Part shown: positions 62,716 through 64,000 of the stretch, in pieces | Layout: each line of letters begins with the position of its first letter | How positions within the stretch are numbered: position 1 is the first letter of the stretch | Assembly: GCF_027921445.1 (NCBI RefSeq) | Contig: NZ_CP115667.1 | Span: forward strand, 1,645,190 to 1,709,189 | DNA: 64,000 nucleotides | Origin: Peptoniphilus equinus | GTDB taxonomy: Bacteria > Bacillota > Clostridia > Tissierellales > Peptoniphilaceae | Direction of reading: 5' to 3' | Made by a program: the position numbers and the translations under genes | The notes under the pieces: generated by a model | Told to the model about the DNA's origin: nothing | The model's database searches: none | What the model saw: only the letters and a program-made list of their open reading frames with translations

Positions 62716-64000
62716 ATGGATTCCCTATCCGCTATCTGGTCTCGAGTTATGACGGTACTCGAACGCCAATCCATGAGTCAGGTATCTTTTGATACATGGT
62801 TTAAGGATATGAAGTTAAAAGAAATCGATGAAGCTAATCACCGTTTTTATGTCTTAGTAACCAGTGACTTTATTAAGCATCGCATTGAAAACAATCCGTC
62901 GCAACTCCGAACATTAAAACGTTGTATCGGTGAAGTCACCGAAAATGATTATGATGTGATAATTATGACCGCCGGAGAGAGTCTTCAGCATAGCGATGAC
63001 GAATATAAACCTGAGTCCCGCCTCAATCCTAAATACATCTTTGAAAACTTTGTAGTTGGTAAAAGCAACGAATTTGCTCATGCGGCCAGTCTTTCCGTTG
63101 CAGAAAACTATAAGGATCCGTCCCTTGCTCATTCCAATCCGCTGTTTATCTATGGCGGCGTGGGCCTTGGAAAAACCCATTTAATGCAAGCCATCGGTCA
63201 TTTTGTCTATCAGCAAGACCCTTCTAAAAAAATCTTATACGTGACCAGTGAACAGTTTACCAATGAACTGATCAATTCCATTCAAACCAATAAAAATGAG
63301 CAGTTTCGTAACAAATATCGCAAAGTGGACGTGCTTTTAATTGATGACATTCAATTTATTGCCGACAAAGACCGTACGCAAGAAGAATTTTTCCACACGT
63401 TTAACGAATTGCACGGTTCAAATAAACAAATTGTTCTCACCTCAGATAAACCGCCAAAGGATATCCAAAGTCTGGAAGAACGTTTAATTTCCCGTTTTGC
63501 GTGGGGACTTGTGGTGGATATCGGAACACCGGATTTGGAAACTAGAATTGCTATTTTACGTTCAAAAGCTGATTCAGAAGGTTATGATGTACCAATGGAT
63601 GTAATCAATTTTATTGCTAAAAACGTAAAGAGCAATATCAGAGAACTGGAAGGTGCCTTGTCTCGCGTAATGGCCTACTCCAAACTTACCACCGGCTCTA
63701 TCACTGAACAGACGGCGAGCATTGTGTTAAGAGATATCTACAACACTAAAAAAGAAAAACTTATTGATGCTAAACTGATAAAAACCGTAGTGGCTAAGCA
63801 CTATCATTTAAGTATTCAGGAATTAGACAGCAAAAAACGAACAAAGAATATTGCCTATCCTCGTCAAATTGCAATGTACATCACACGTGAACTCACCGAT
63901 CTCTCTCTCCCTAAAATAGGCGAAGAATTTGGAGGAAGAGATCACACCACCGTCATCCATGCCTATAACAAAATTCGAGAAGATATGGACGACACATCAT
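62716..64000 (+). CDS. dnaA: chromosomal replication initiator DnaA (3' end beyond window)
   Basis: 428 codons are visible and the frame is open at the right edge. Domain I starts SLSAIWSRVMTVLERQ; the AAA+ domain III begins YIFENFVVGKSNEFAHAAS with Walker A GGVGLGKTH (about 148-156) and Walker B LLIDDIQFI; the box VII Arg region is ISRFAWGL. Domain IV carries the DNA-binding signature FGGRDHTTVIHA near the cut end. Only a few C-terminal residues are missing. AGGAGGAAGT precedes the ATG; domain II is very short. Confidence 0.98.
   Translation, partial: MDSLSAIWSRVMTVLERQSMSQVSFDTWFKDMKLKEIDEANHRFYVLVTSDFIKHRIENNPSQLRTLKRCIGEVTENDYDVIIMTAGESLQHSDDEYKPESRLNPKYIFENFVVGKSNEFAHAASLSVAENYKDPSLAHSNPLFIYGGVGLGKTHLMQAIGHFVYQQDPSKKILYVTSEQFTNELINSIQTNKNEQFRNKYRKVDVLLIDDIQFIADKDRTQEEFFHTFNELHGSNKQIVLTSDKPPKDIQSLEERLISRFAWGLVVDIGTPDLETRIAILRSKADSEGYDVPMDVINFIAKNVKSNIRELEGALSRVMAYSKLTTGSITEQTASIVLRDIYNTKKEKLIDAKLIKTVVAKHYHLSIQELDSKKRTKNIAYPRQIAMYITRELTDLSLPKIGEEFGGRDHTTVIHAYNKIREDMDDTS

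Overview
The window reads as chromosome from an anaerobic, glutamate-fermenting low-GC Gram-positive (Bacillota). The evidence is a complete Na+-pumping hydroxyglutarate pathway (glutaconate CoA-transferase, 2-hydroxyglutaryl-CoA dehydratase with its activator, four-subunit glutaconyl-CoA decarboxylase), a Rex regulator, a CIRCE-controlled groESL operon, ferredoxin and flavodoxin proteins, and the classic Firmicute origin order. A Peptoniphilaceae/Tissierellia-like host is my guess; no rRNA is present to test it. The right end is the replication origin (rpmH, oriC, dnaA). Most genes to its left lie on the minus strand, that is, co-directional with the fork leaving oriC leftwards.

Left to right: 1-5896 is a type I-C CRISPR-Cas operon (cas3-cas5c-cas8c-cas7c-cas4, minus strand, cas4 cut by the window edge; no array in view). 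5897-7130 is a long gene-poor stretch that ends in a strong promoter overlapped by a large Fur-box-like palindrome and a long leader in front of a flavodoxin/DUF3793 pair. 8149-13586 is a five-gene peptide/nickel-type ABC importer. 13792-19591 holds a thioredoxin-reductase-like flavoprotein without the redox CxxC, the groESL operon with an unknown third gene, a DUF554 membrane protein, an 8-oxoguanine glycosylase and Rex. 19701-24914 holds an ABC-F ATPase, a cluster of DnaA boxes, SfsA, a possible structured leader RNA in front of a YitT-like protein, and a DUF1002 exported protein.

25049-34143 is the fermentation block: gcdD-gcdC-gcdB-gctA-gctB-gcdA from one promoter and hgdC-hgdA-hgdB from another. 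34406-47369 is mixed: two stalk-domain (copper-amine-oxidase-N-like) envelope proteins, DUF1858, an EFR1 flavodoxin/ferredoxin protein, walJ-surE-lipase, PLP enzymes, hydrolases, and a zinc-ribbon/TPR/SH3-like membrane protein. 47610-48467 carries two broken tandem paralogues of an unknown small exported protein. 48648-50538 has a holin-like protein and a dicarboxylate/glutamate-type symporter.

50684-62324 is the origin-proximal housekeeping block, all on the minus strand: rpmH-rnpA-yidD-yidC-jag, xpaC-telA, mnmE-mnmG-rsmG-parA-parB, then a PhzF protein and a small unknown protein. Two identical parS-like palindromes flank the parA promoter. oriC (62340-62715) carries four exact DnaA boxes, and dnaA runs off the right edge. 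I see no tRNA, rRNA, intact IS element, prophage or CRISPR array.
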